DNA of 64,000 nt, from assembly GCA_023055425.1 (NCBI GenBank), contig JALGPY010000003.1:15745001-15809000 (forward strand), read 5' to 3'. Of this stretch, positions 36,388-47,461 are shown one piece after another. A model generated the notes under the pieces. That model made no database searches, was not told where the DNA came from, and saw only the letters and a program-made list of their open reading frames with translations. Position 1 is the stretch's first letter. The number at the start of each line of letters is the position of its first letter. A program made the position numbers and the translations under genes. Origin of the DNA: Linanthus parryae. Its lineage: Eukaryota > Streptophyta > Magnoliopsida > Ericales > Polemoniaceae.

Positions 36388-37372
36388 TTAAGGATAATAC
36401 TTCTTAATCCAGCGCATGTTGACTGAGCTTGGGGTTGAGGTCGTTCCATGTAACCTCCGTATGCTGCAGTAGCCACTGTCAAAGACTTCCGTGACTTCAA
36501 AGGGTCCCTCCCAATTGGCTGCGAATTTTGGGTGAGCTGCCTCTCGCATGCAATGGTCAGATGCGCGCAAGACCAAATCTCCAACTGCGAAATCTCGACG
36601 TTGGACTGTTTTATTGTACGCACGAGCGATCCTTTCTTGATATCGTTTGTTAGTCCTTTTAGCTTGCTCCCGTTTTTCTTCTAGCAGGACTAATTCATGG
36701 TCGCGTTGATTTTCATACAATGCATGGAAAGCCAATCTTGTAGAGTTAACCTTCACTTCCGCAGGTATCACAGCCTCGGCTCCATAGCATAAAAGGAATG
36801 GTGAGACCCCTGTGGGTGTCCTTGGAGAAGTCCGATAAGCCCACAGGGCTATGCTCAAAGAATCCGCCCACTTCTTGTGGTCATCTGCGACCATCTTGCT
36901 CAAAATTCTCAATAGCGTCTTGTTGGTTGCTTCTGCTTGCCCATTCCCCTTTGGGTAGTAGGGAGTGGAGCATATCTGCCTGATGTTGTATTCTGCTAGC
37001 TTTTCAGCCACCTGGCGATTGACAAAAGGAGTGCCATTATCCGAAAGGATGGTGTTGGGAATTCCGAACCTGCATATGTTGCTTTCTTGGATGAAATGGA
37101 CCACAGCTAGCGCATTTGCTGTCTTCAGTGGTATTGCTTCTACCCACTTGGTGAACAACTCGGTCGCGGTGAGAATGAATTGATTCCCGTGCGAGGTCGG
37201 TCGAATGGGACTGATGAAATCCAGAGCCCATGTGTGAAACGGCCATGGTGTTCCCAATGCATGTAGATCAACGGCAGGGGCGTGCACTAGATTGCCCTTG
37301 AATTGACACTCCTGGCAGCGTCTTACTTTGGTGCGGCAATCAGCCTCCATAGTGGGCCAGACATATCCAATT
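36388..37372 (-). pseudogene. Tat integrase, N-terminally truncated
   Basis: The minus-strand frame opens with GYVWPTMEADC and CQEC, the second half of the HHCC zinc finger; the two histidines are lost. The D,D-35-E core is present: D in TWALDFI, D in LSDNGTPF, E in GNGQAEATNKTL. The C-terminal part has GDLVLR and ends in MRWIKKYYP, typical of Tat integrases. The core is open for 320 codons. Without reverse transcriptase and the start of pol it cannot act alone. Confidence 0.9.
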
Positions 37373-38353
37373 GAATGTTATTCCGTCCTCCTCGCGCTTC
37401 TGATACATCCGCGAAAGATGAATCATCGTCACCTTCTCCTCCATCTGGAAGAACTTGGTGTAGAACTTCTGGACCATGTCGTCCCAAGTCTTCACGGATC
37501 CGGCTTCCAACGTCCTGTACCACTTGTAAGCCACGTTCCCCAAGGATTTCGGCAACTCGCGCATCAGCAGTTTGGGATCAGCTCCATACGGCCCCATCAC
37601 ATCGATGAAACGCATGACATGCTCATGGGCGTTCCCATTGACATCTTCGAACTTGTCCCATTTAGGAGCCTTGTACCCGGCAGGGTTAGGCATGAGATAG
37701 ATCTCTTGTGGGATAGGCGGCTCGTTGTCGAGCTTCGGGATGATGGTATCCGCGAACGATTGGTGAGCCAGAATAGTGTCTATGCGTCGTTGCAGAGACA
37801 TCATACACTCCGGAGTACTTCCCTCGGCAGAAGGAGGAGGGGTTGCCGCAGGTGGAGGCGACACATATACCGCAGGAAGGCTAGGGACATATTGCAAATT
37901 CACATTACCCCAGATTGCCGTTGGAGGAGGCAAGGGATACTGTGAGGCCGGATTAGGTACCAATGCCGGAGGCTGAGGAGTATGAGCAGCGAGAGGCAAC
38001 ATTTGAGCTGTTGATCCCGGAATTGAGGGTAGCTGCGTAGTCGCCGTTGGAGTTTGCAGATTAGGGTTGGGTGGTGTGATTGACACTCCCAATCCTTGAG
38101 TGGTGGAGGCTCCTCCTCCCTGAGAGACGGCGGTGACTGGTGCCGGGTTTGGAGCAAGAGTCCCCAAGACAGCCATGATCCGTTCTAGCTGCGCAGATTG
38201 AGCTTTGAGAGCCTTTGCCTGACTCTGGATAGTGGCGTCCAAGGCTTCTAGCGTCGGAGCTTAACCGGTAGCCGTAGGAGTACGGCGGATCTCCTCTCCT
38301 GAGGCGGCCTCCGTGGAAGGCGATCTGTTACTGACATCCTCCTCCTGAGACAT
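37340..38353 (-). pseudogene. Tat gag, with one internal stop and fused to integrase by deletion
   Basis: An ATG at 38353-38351 starts MSQEEDVSNRS; a TAA at 38263-38261 interrupts it after 30 codons. The frame then runs open through a proline-rich segment and the retrotransposon gag core (AYKWYRTLEAG, TWDDMVQKFYTKFF). It stops at 37340, just after entering sequence that belongs to integrase in another frame. The C-terminal zinc knuckle, protease, reverse transcriptase and RNase H are missing at the junction near 37375. Confidence 0.88.
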
Positions 38354-38371
38354 GGTTGCTTGCAATGGTAA

Positions 38372-38390
38372 GTTCACGTCGGGTTCACCA
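38372..38390 (-). other. Candidate primer binding site of the Tat element
   Basis: On the minus strand TGGTGAACCCGACGTGAAC lies three bases after the 5' LTR end. It begins with TGG, complementary to the CCA end of a tRNA. I did not assign the tRNA species. Confidence 0.7.
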
Positions 38391-38393
38391 AAA

Positions 38394-39023
38394 TGTGCAC
38401 AAGAGAATCCGGCAGGGAAAACTCTGTGTACACCAAGATCAGAGGATTGGAAGTGGCACAGGAAGAGTTGGGTCGTGTGTAGGAAGAGAGTAAGGCAGTA
38501 GTAATGTCTGAGAGAGAGAGACAGGAGTTTTGCAGAGCTTCCGCGTATGTCTGGTGTGTTCTCCCTGTATGGAAGGGTTAACGTCCTATATATAACGGAG
38601 AATGTGACCGTTGCAGTGTGGTTAATGCGCCCATCAATGGCGGCTTAATTAGCTTAACCACAACGGCACGTTCGTCCCTCGTATATAGGGACCGTTACAG
38701 CACGTTATGCGCGAATACCGGAACCGTTACGAGGTTGACCGGGTTTGACCGGATTGACCGGGTTTATGGAGCTCGTGCCATAAATCTCTCAAAAGCAGTT
38801 ACTAAAGGTCGCGCGCGGGCTTGGCTCGCACGCGACAGGACTTACTCTAGCCTCCAAACCACTAAGTCCCTACAAGTCCCGTGCAGTGGTATGCGAGGGC
38901 CCTGTCTCGTAGCCCCCACATGGATCAGCGCGGCTGGTGATCCAGTGTGTATGGAGCACAATATGGTGTGCTAGATGATTGCCACGTGGCCAAGATCTGT
39001 CAGCTCAGAAAGCACTATCTACA
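38394..39023 (-). repeat. Tat element 5' LTR
   Basis: Full-length partner of 28466-29094. On the minus strand it precedes the primer binding site and gag, so it is the 5' LTR. It ends at 38394 with GTGCACA. Confidence 0.95.
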
Positions 39024-41360
39024 TTAACTCACAAGTATTTTGAGACAAGAAACACAAATAACACAATTCGATACGAAGAAGCTAGGCTCACGAGGCTAAG
39101 CATGTGGACTCACAAAAATATCTTGAGACAGAACATTGAACCACATATGGACGCGAAAGGAGCTAGGCGTGCTAGACTAAGACTGTAAACTCACGAGTAT
39201 AATCTGAGATGGATATAGAATCATATAGTGACACGAAAGAAGATAGGCGTGCTAGGCTAAGCATGTGAACGCACCTTGATCTTCAGCAATTAGCACATAA
39301 GTGCTTCTACGGACGTTCACATTCATCGTTACGAGTCTGTCGCCTACATATTACAATTCTTTGGTTACAATGACAGTAGTTCCAAATAACTGAATGTACT
39401 AACCCTATACGGATTATTGGCTAGTACGAATATGAAGACTCTCACAATACCCCCAATAAAGCCTAATAAGACCCATCTATAAGTCATATGCTTTTATATA
39501 GAAATAAATCGATATTAAGCGATATATTTATCAAATTATTTATTAAAATATACTAGTGATGTTTCACATAGTAAGAGAATAATATTTCCCTATATTCGTA
39601 AAGAGTTATTTAGCTAGGAAAACAATATTCAATTCTTGTTAACAAATATTGATTTCAAACTTACTATTTATTTAAACAAATGGGACATTTAGTATAATAT
39701 TTATATTTTCAAAAATATTTCTATTTAACGTATTTTCCCAAGAAAATGATTTTTTTACCATCGAGTACTAAAACACATCTTTTATTTACTAAAACAATTA
39801 TTTTATTCTTTTAGTAATTGAAAAACCAATTTAGCAAATATAGTTAAATAGCTTTAAAACAATTATAAATATAGGTTATAGAAACCATACCCACCTCCCC
39901 AACAGTTTTGGTAAGAGACAACCATAGCCCACAAGTTTCTGAAAAGTACAAATTGACCCCTAGTATGAGCACCCACGATGCATCACTCAATTCTTCGATC
40001 AAAATACGAATTCAATTGATAAAAATATGATTTTGATCATTAAAAACAACTGAAGAGGTGATTTAGACTTAGCCGACCCAAGAAACACAAGAAACGACCA
40101 AGAATTGAAGCGGGTCGAGTCGCCGAAACGGGTCGCCGGAGGTGAGCTCAACCGGAGCTATTTCCGGTGGTTCCAGGCCTCGGCTGAGAGCTCTAGCAGC
40201 CTGGTCGGACCCTGTGGAGGCTAGGGAGAAAGAGAGCAAGATATGGGTGCCCCTATTTTTGTTGGGCCAAGGTCTCGCCAGAAGCTATGAAGCTTCGGCG
40301 TCGGAGGTGGCGGCTGTGAGCTTCCTATGCCGCTTGTTGGGACTTCTGGTATTTCCAGGGTTCGAATCAGAGAGAGAGAGTTCAAGAGATTGAGAAATGA
40401 AGAAGAAACAGAGTGGTTGGGTGGCTCGAGTCTTCTTCCCCGACGGCGGCAGCGGCGGTGATGGTGGCGGCCTTTTGCCGTTGCTAGCTGCTGCTGGTTC
40501 TCTCTGTTTTCAACTCACAGAGTTACAGAGAGGTAGAGAGAGAGAGAGGGAGAGAAGAAGAGGATAAACAGGGGAGGAAGCATGGAGGTAGTGCTCGGTT
40601 TTTTTCGACGGTGGCGGCCTCGGTGGTGGTCGTTGAATGCTGCTGCTGCAGCTGTTGCTTTGATCTCTGTTCAGGAATGAGAGAAAGAGATACAGAGAGC
40701 TATAGGGTGAGAGAGTAATGGAGGTGGAAGTGGGTTTTCTAGCCGAGAGGGTCGTGTTGGTGTTCGGTGGTGGTGGTGGCCGGAGAAGTGGAAGATGATG
40801 GTGATGAGGATGATGTTCTTGTTGTTGTTGTTGTTTGCCGAAGGTAAAGAGAAGGGTGAGATTTATAGGGAGGCTCGGTTGGTAAAGGGGGCGGCGGAGC
40901 GGTGATGGTGTCGGGAAAAATCTTCTCCCTTGGAGAAGTTGAAATTGTGTAGGAGGAAGATGACAATATTAGAAATGCTAGGATGTGGCAATAGCATGAC
41001 GTTACGCGGTGGTTGTACACGCGCTAACGATTATAACAAAGAAATTCACCCGAATTAACTTTCACGCATTAATCTAACGTTTTCTAAAAAAATTAACCGA
41101 ATGATTTTCTCAACTTATTATTATTATTACTATTATTATTATTATTACTATTATTATAATTATTATTTATAATATATATATATAAACATAACGTTAGTTA
41201 GTCTAATAGTGTTCGTTTACTATAAAATTGTTGCTAAAATCATTTCTTAATAATCTAGCGAATCACGATAGCGTATTCATTATTATTTTTGTCTCAAATA
41301 TAATCTAATTTAGCTTCTAAATTTATGATTTTACCCCTAGCAATTAAACGGGGTATTACA
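39024..41360 (-). mobile_element. Large LTR fragment, chromovirus (Tekay/Del-like) by appearance
   Basis: On the minus strand it begins TGTAATACCCCG at 41360, a start common in large chromovirus LTRs. It contains a TATA box (CCCTATAAATCTCACCC near 40870) and GC-rich, purine-rich leader sequence around 40100-40900. Its far end is cut at the Tat LTR (39024). Short ORFs in the leader are not genes. No matching second LTR or internal region is in the window. Confidence 0.5.
39027..39268. repeat. Three-copy tandem repeat, period about 81 bp
   Basis: Units start with ACTCAC at 39027, 39108 and 39189. Each runs through a GAGACA/GAGATG word and GCTAGGCT..CTAAG to a TGTGGA/TGTAAA/TGTGAA end. The array starts three bases after the Tat 5' LTR. 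Confidence 0.88.
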
Positions 41361-42197
41361 TGAATGCTGAGAAAAACTTAGTAAGTCAAGAAACTGTAAA
41401 TGCAAGAGACACAAGATTTATAGAGTTCAGTCCACTTGGACCGACGTCTCTACCTCAGGGATCTTCTCCTTGAAGGATTTTCAACACAATTCTTATTAAT
41501 CAAAAGCTAAGCCCTAGATCTCAAGCACAGAGAGATGCCTTACTCAGTTACAACTTGTGGTTCTGCCTAACCTATCTAGTACCTGCTCTAGGTAACTGAT
41601 TAACTAAGAATTCTCTATTGTTCACTTTGAACAATCATCGAGAATAAAGATATAAATATTACATAAATGATCTACCAATAAAGCATAATAAATGAGAACA
41701 CTAGAGTATTGAAACTGTAGTGAAGTATGCAGTGAACTTTTGTGAAATGGATTGTGAGATTGATGAACTTCCTTGATGCTTTGTCAATCCAGACTTGTAC
41801 CTCTCTTTTTTCCCGTTGAGTGTTGTGTGTGTTGCTTCAGAAATGAGCTATATTTAAACTTCAAACAGCTCTGCAAATCTTCCCAGATTTTCAGCAACAA
41901 ATCTCCTATTTTGTAGGCAACAAAGTTTTACTCTTTGACAATCTTCTCCAACAGTTAAGTGATCACAATATCCATAGATAATGTCGTGGTCTTACATTTG
42001 AACAGATTGAGAAGCTGTCATACTAGTCAGATCAAATACAGAATCATCTTCTCAATTATTTCCTTCCCTGCACAAGTCAGATTTGGAAATAATCCCTGCA
42101 AACTAGGAAATAAACTTCCCTGCAAAATCATAGTCAAACAGATGATATTATATGTTCGAACAAGTTAGAATAATTTGTCTTTCATCACCAAACAACA
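41361..42197 (-). mobile_element. Copia-type LTR (solo or 3' end), minus orientation
   Basis: On the minus strand it starts near 42197 with TGTTGTTTGGTGATGAAAG and ends CTCAGCATTCA at 41361. Before the end lies AAACTCTATAAATCTTGTGTC-like sequence typical of a copia R/U5 region. Adjoining sequence to 42440 contains GGGGAAGTTTT and AAGGCCTTGAA repeats, as in a 3' untranslated region. No coding part survives. Confidence 0.45.
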
Positions 42198-42269
42198 GTA
42201 AAATCACATGAAGGAGAGATATGAAATCAGCTTAGAAGAGTTTACATAAAACTTCCCCTGAGAATGTTC

Positions 42270-42400
42270 ATGTAGGTTAGACAGTTTCAAGGCTTTGAAT
42301 CCAGTTTCAAGGCCTTGAAAATAGTTCTTAAGCCTATAATAATTGATTCAAGGCTTTGAAAGCAGGTTCAAGGCCTTGAAATAGTCAAATCCTTGCACAA
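42270..42400. repeat. Short CAAGGCCTTGAA-type repeats
   Basis: The words TTCAAGGCTTTGAA and TTCAAGGCCTTGAAA recur four times in about 130 bp. The core AAGGCCTT is palindromic. They lie in the presumed 3' untranslated part of the copia remnant. Confidence 0.7.
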
Positions 42401-42439
42401 CCTGATCTTACACTTGTCTTGTGTGTCAACAAGACTAGA

Positions 42440-43590
42440 TTGAGCAGAAGCAGCCAGGAGGACTATTGGAGCCGTTGGCGATACCAGAGAGACCATGGGA
42501 GAGTGCCTTCATAAAAACTATCACATGCGTACCTAAGTCTGAGGGGTATAGCACCATCATGGTGGTGGTGGACCGATTCACAAAGTATGCGACTTTTGCT
42601 CCAGCCACACCGGGGTGCAGAGCGACGGAAGCGCTACTCTACTCTTCTGGAATCTGGTCAAGTATTGGGGAGTTCCACAGAGCATAGTGAGCTACCGGGA
42701 CGTTCATTTCACGTGGAAAAGTTTGGACGTAGCTCTTCAAACTATTGGGGAAAGAATTGAACTTCTCAACAACCTTTTACCCTTAGACGGATGGCCAGGC
42801 GGAGCGGGTGAAGTCCTTCTTAGAGCTTTACTTGCGGCACTACGTGAGTGATAATCAGAAGGATTGGGCTAAGCTGTTCGACATAGCACAATTATCTTAT
42901 AACTTGCAGCGTTCAAAGGCGAAGGGGAAGAGCCCATTCGAGCTAGCCACATGACAACATATTTTGACGCTGAGCACAATCGTACCTTCTTATGCAAGTT
43001 CTGGCCCTGGATCGTATCAGATGGAGAATGATTGGCAAGAGTAGCGAGACTTGGCTCATGCCTATCTCTAGAAGGCCGCGAAGAGGATGAAGAAATGGGA
43101 GGAAAAGAAGTGGTGAAATGTGGAGTTCTAGGTGGACAACTTGGTGTTCGTGAAGTTCTTTTCGGAAAAAATTCAAGCATACGCGACCGTTGCACAAGGG
43201 TTTGCTAAGGAAGTACGAGGGACTGTTTCGAGAGAAGGCTAAGGTCGGCAAGGCTTCATCCCGGGTGGAGTTGCCTCCGAAGTTCAAGATTCGTCCAATA
43301 TTTCATGTGATCCAACTGAAGCCGTATCACGAGGACAAGGAAGACGCAGACCACGGGAAGTCGAGGCGAGCACCACTGATGATAGCCACTTCCTTAGACA
43401 AGGAAGTGGATGTGATCTTGAATGAGCGGACCATCAGTTGCATGGGAGTGTCAAAGCACAGTGAGTACTTCGTCAAGTGGAAAGGCATGCCAGTGGAGGA
43501 AGGAACGTGGGAAATTGAGGAATTGTTGTGACAAATCAGGGACGAGATCGAGCGATTCCGAGTTGACGACGCGACGAGGAGGCCGCACCA
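42440..43590 (+). pseudogene. Chromovirus integrase with C-terminal chromodomain, degraded
   Basis: Frame pieces contain KQPGGLLEPLAIPERPW, GYSTIMVVVDRFTKYATF and YWGVPQSIVSYRD. The position normally holding SMDFIT reads AFIKTIT, and SDRD reads SYRD, so two catalytic aspartates are lost. Several frameshifts and stops follow. From 43190 the frame is open again with VELPPKFKIRP.FHV and a chromodomain (SEYFVKWKGMPVEEGTWE) ending at about 43531. Chromodomains help direct integration to particular chromatin. Confidence 0.9.
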
Positions 43591-43593
43591 TTA

Positions 43594-43605
43594 GGTAGGG
43601 GAGAA
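43594..43605 (+). other. Polypurine tract of the chromovirus
   Basis: GGTAGGGGAGAA lies directly before the LTR start TGTTATGGGC, as expected for plus-strand priming. Confidence 0.7.
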
Positions 43606-44111
43606 TGTTATGGGCTGCGTTTATTTACTTGATATTTTTCTTGGCTTATGCCTTTGGGCTAGCCCATGACACCTTCCCCCCAGGGAGTTAGGCTACTTTG
43701 GGCCTAGGAATTGTCCTATTCCACTTAACCCACCATATTGCCATTTTTCTAGAAGCTTCTCATGTTGTAAGGAAGAATAAGTGTGTAGGAAACTATAAAA
43801 TACTCTCTTGTAAATATCTTAGGCCATTAGGGGCATGGAGGTTCTAGGCCATTTAGATCTCCACAGTTGGATTAGTAAATCTTTAGATTCTTCCATGGGG
43901 GAAATGCCTTGTTTAAAATGGGGAGAATCTCATTTGCTCCATCCCATCGGAGAATTTGTAAGCACTCTATAGCAATACAATCTCTCTTTCATCATACTCG
44001 TTCTGTTTTTCTTTTGTTAGTGTTTTACCGTTCGGTTATGTTGACTTAGTGCGTGCAGAGAAAATTGAAAACCACTAAGTGCCGCACGGAAGGATCGAAG
44101 AAAGCATCACA
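43606..44111 (+). repeat. Chromovirus 3' LTR
   Basis: It starts TGTTATGGGC after the purine tract and ends near GAAAGCATCACA. It contains the GTTTTACCGTTCGGTT and GCCGCACGGAAGGA words typical of chromovirus LTR ends. About 506 bp. No partner LTR was found, so the ends are inferred. Confidence 0.8.
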
Positions 44112-44995
44112 TGACATTGGGCACTCGAGAAATTATGTAATTGTAAACTTTGGATAATGGCATGTTTGCTAAATAAGAGTATTATATGATAAAAATGTCA
44201 AATTTACAAATTTAGTTGATGTTAGTATTGTATACTTTAATCCCAATATGGGTCATATTCAGGTTTCTCAACTTATATGTTAATTAATTTTAGAGTATAT
44301 ATATATAAAAAAGTTAAATTGTATAATTTAAAGGGAGTGTATGGTTTAACCGGTTGAACCACCGGTCCAAGCGGTTAGATCGAAAATTATTGTCTCACCG
44401 GTTCGGTATCTAGTTCGCTTTTGAAACGATATCAGAGACACTTCAGTACGTGTCCTCACTTATTTGCCCAAAATGAGCTACATATTGAAGGTTTTTGGAT
44501 TGGTAATCCTCCTACCCGAGCATGTAAACATCTAGTGAACGATTTTGTGGGCTCAGGCCGTCCACAATCGTTGGGGAGGTCGCACCCGGAATCGAGATTA
44601 AGCCCTGCAGCAAGGCGGGGGAGTAGAGGGGGCGTTGCTAATCCAAAGGCGACGGGGTCGGTGATACACCCGGACTTGCTCGCCTAACTCACTAAACATT
44701 GATTATATTTATATAAATAGGGAGCAAATTCTTGTATAATTGTATAACTGCTCTACCAAAGTATACATCCTACTATAATAGCTAATGTTAGTTTGTTATA
44801 GCACGTGTTTTTGTTTACTTTGTGGTGAAAAAAATGTTTGGTATAAATAATAAAAAAGGGATTGTATGTGTATTTGTGACTAAAGACAACGGGCTAAGTG
44901 TTTTTACATTTAATATGGGAATATTGTAGTGCATGTACATTAAAATATAATAAAAGTGGATAATAAATTTTTAACTGTTGTAGATATTGATTAGT
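44112..44995. other. Intergenic sequence
   Basis: AT-rich DNA with a segment of repeated ACCGGTT/AACCGG words near 44345-44415 and a GC-rich patch at 44540-44690. The 88-codon ORF at 44421-44687 resembles no known protein. I see no gene. Confidence 0.5.
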
Positions 44996-45730
44996 GAGAA
45001 ATGCTAAGTAAACTCTCCTTGTGCACTCTGTTTGGAAACTCTCCACTAGAATTCGCCATGTGGTCCTATTTTCTCTCAACAAATTAAGTATCCCTAATTA
45101 GTAGGAGAGATAAATTTTTTTGATAACTCCCACGCATATTTTTATCCCATGCTTTTAGGGTTTTTCTCCACATCTTTTTTTTGAAAGACTTTTCTCCACA
45201 TCTTTGAAACCGGTGATTATCAATTTTTTTTTTAGAAAAAATAAATAAATCTAGTCTTACGTTACTATTATCAATTTTCTAACAATAACTAAAAAAATAA
45301 AAAGTATTGTTGATACTGGTGATTATCAATTTTCTTAAAATAACTAAAAAAAAGTTTTGTCGTCATGTATATCCGCAACTATTTTCATCAGTAGTGTTCT
45401 TCTTCTACAGAATTGCCATACATTACTATTCATGCTTCTACCAAAAAAGTTCTCAGACAAAATCAATACTAATGTTGATGAGAAACAATGCTTAGTTACG
45501 ATGTCGGACTATTTTTTTTCAAAAGTTTGAACATGAACTCGATTTCCCAAATTCTTCCCCAAATTCTTCAACAACTATTTTTTTCCGCTCGAACCAATTA
45601 AACCAAAAGTTCCTGAAATAATGATATATGATCAAACTTATTCATAAAGATCAATTAATTAATTTTGATAAATGATCACATACCTATAATTTTAACTTCT
45701 CCTATTTGTTTTCTTATAAGTATATTTCCT

Positions 45731-46449
45731 CAGGGGCGGACACACGTTTGACCTAGGGTGGGCATGTGGCCACCCTGAATTTTTTCTTTCTATTACTATT
45801 TTCCAGCTTTTTTTAGATTTTTTCATATATGCCCTTCCTAGATATTACATTAAGTACCTAAGTATTTGTAGAAACATCTTAAACATACCTTACACAAACA
45901 TGACTGTTTATAATTGAACCCCGAAACTTCTCGTACTCACCACAAAACAAAATATAGTGGGTTAAGGGCTTACTCATTATTTTTTGTTTATTGAAAATAC
46001 GAACGGACGAAACGAGTTTGCTTCCCTTATGTTTTTTGGTTGAGTTTTCCTTCAATGAAGCAAACCCTAGGGAAAGAAAATTGTCTCTTCCAATTTATTC
46101 TTCAATTGCTCTGATGTGCTTTTAATCTCTTCCATTAGCTTTTTGCAATTTCGAGTTTCACTTTAATAATTCAACTTAGGAATTTATGAATCAAACTCCT
46201 CTGCAATTTAGACACAAATTGGTATTCAACAATAATCTCAAATTGGAATTCTACAATCTGTCAATATATGCTTAACTATGAACTATATTATTGTTTTTGA
46301 CAGATGATTACTTGTTGATAATTGATTGTAGTCTAATGGACTTCTTAATCAGGTTTAAATTGTTGGTTCCTGATTTGTGCACTGAATTTTTTTCCCAACG
46401 AAAGTGTAAATTGTGTCCACCCTGACAGCAAGTCTTGCGTCCGCCCCTG
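45731..46449. mobile_element. Non-autonomous hAT element nested inside the long-TIR element
   Basis: The ends CAGGGGCGGAC and GTCCGCCCCTG are inverted repeats, followed inward by more matching sequence (AGGGTGG / CCACCCT). Flanking octamers TATTTCCT and TGTTTCCT match at seven of eight positions. 719 bp, AT-rich, no transposase ORF. Confidence 0.88.
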
Positions 46450-46509
46450 TGTTTCCTGCTTTTTTTTTCGTTCTCACGGATTACGGTAGAAGCGAGACCA
46501 AATTCAGAA

Positions 46510-46513
<4 letters not shown>

Positions 46514-46566
<53 letters not shown>
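46514..46566. repeat. (TA)n microsatellite
   Basis: About 26 AT dinucleotides without interruption, between the nested hAT and the right TIR. Tyrosine/isoleucine ORFs through it are artefacts. Confidence 0.97.
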
Positions 46567-46568
<2 letters not shown>

Positions 46569-47267
46569 CTTCAAGCAGAGTTTACATGGAGGTTCCCTCC
46601 ATTTTGTAGTTATTTGCCGCCAATTTTGTTAGGATTAACTAGCGGTGATAGTTGAGTTTCAATACTTCTTATTTTTTTAGTTAATTAAGAAAATTGATAA
46701 TCACCGTTTTCAAAGATGCGGAGATAATCATTTTTCTTTTAGTTTCTCAAAAATATATTTGGGAAAAAACCCGACAAACAGTCAAACATGGGATAAACAA
46801 ATACGGACGTGGAAGTTATCAAAAAAATCTCTCTCCTATTTATTAGGGATAATTTGTTGAGATAAAATAGGACCACATGGCTAATTCTAGTGGAGAGTTT
46901 CCAAACAGAGTGCATAAAGAGAGTTTTCTTAGCATTTCTCTATGATAGAAATGTAAATATTAATAAAATTAATAGTGGGGTAAAGTGGGACAGGTGGGTG
47001 AGGGGGAGGCCACGATTGTGGACACTCTCAATTGCCCAATATGAATGAGAATTTTAGTTTTCCTCAAATCAAAATGTAAAAATAAAAAATTGAATGTCTT
47101 CCGACTAACATAAGAGCAATGCTATATGTACTAACATAAATATTTCAATAATATCCAAATTATCCACATCACTTACATAACTCTAAAAATAATCTTCAAG
47201 ATATTAGTTAATAGTAGATGTGTCAAAGTGAGACCTTATTGGACGTTAGTGATAGGACATACCACTC

Positions 47268-47459
47268 TGATTCTTTTCTTTTGCATCATTCTGACTTTTT
47301 GAATCGTATCTGGGCACTTTGGCCGAGTTATTTGGATAGCGAATAATTTTTTCACCGTATTATAGAACAAATTTACTCTACAACACCATGAATAAATTAT
47401 CAAAACAATTACATTATTTTACTATTGAAATCACCGGATCAAAGTAAACAACTGAGTAG
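47268..47459. mobile_element. MITE, same family as 55228, 57998 and 62720
   Basis: It shares the family core: a CACTTTG word near the left, CGTATTATAGAACAAA..TACTCTACAACACCATGAA in the middle, and AAATCACCGGATCAAAGT near the right. It directly adjoins a Stowaway element, so its right end is unclear. Confidence 0.65.
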
Positions 47460-47461
47460 TA

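Larger units (their letters stand above)
28466..39023 (-). mobile_element. Non-autonomous Tat-lineage Ty3/gypsy LTR retrotransposon with antisense extra gene
   Basis: Two LTRs of about 630 bp (28466-29094 and 38394-39023) begin TGTAGATAG and end CTTGTGCACA on the minus strand. By eye they differ at a few dozen positions, so the insertion is not very recent. A candidate primer binding site adjoins the right LTR and a purine tract adjoins the left one; both fix minus orientation. The order is LTR, gag, integrase, tandem repeats, antisense gene, LTR. Protease, reverse transcriptase and RNase H are missing. The integrase ending and the antisense ORF between pol and the 3' LTR point to the Tat lineage. 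The flanking 5-mers (ACGGT and TTAAC) do not match, so no target duplication is visible. Confidence 0.93.
42440..44111 (+). mobile_element. 3' end of a Ty3/gypsy chromovirus (integrase, chromodomain, 3' LTR)
   Basis: It begins abruptly inside the integrase, continues with degraded coding sequence into a chromodomain, then a G-rich purine tract and one LTR. There is no 5' LTR, gag or reverse transcriptase. Orientation is opposite to the LTR remnants on its left. Confidence 0.9.
44996..46940. mobile_element. Long-TIR element, Mutator-like (MULE-type) by structure, with nested hAT
   Basis: The first roughly 240 bp (44996-45235) are an inverted copy of the last roughly 260 bp (46680-46940). Both start GAGAAATGCTAAG at the outside and share GGAAACTCTCCACTAGAATT and ATGTGGTCCTATTTT. 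Long TIRs of this kind are typical of MULEs, but no clean 9-bp target duplication is visible and no transposase ORF is present. An hAT element (45731-46449) and a (TA)n tract lie inside. Confidence 0.8.

Noticed and set aside
37328..37945. 205-codon plus-strand ORF opposite gag
   Set aside because: Shadow of gag, whose minus-strand frame has the retrotransposon gag motif.
40142..41020. Small ORFs in GC-rich sequence (83 codons plus, 93 codons minus)
   Set aside because: They lie in the presumed leader part of a chromovirus-type LTR and show only low-complexity Ser/Thr/Pro or Arg/Gly sequence.
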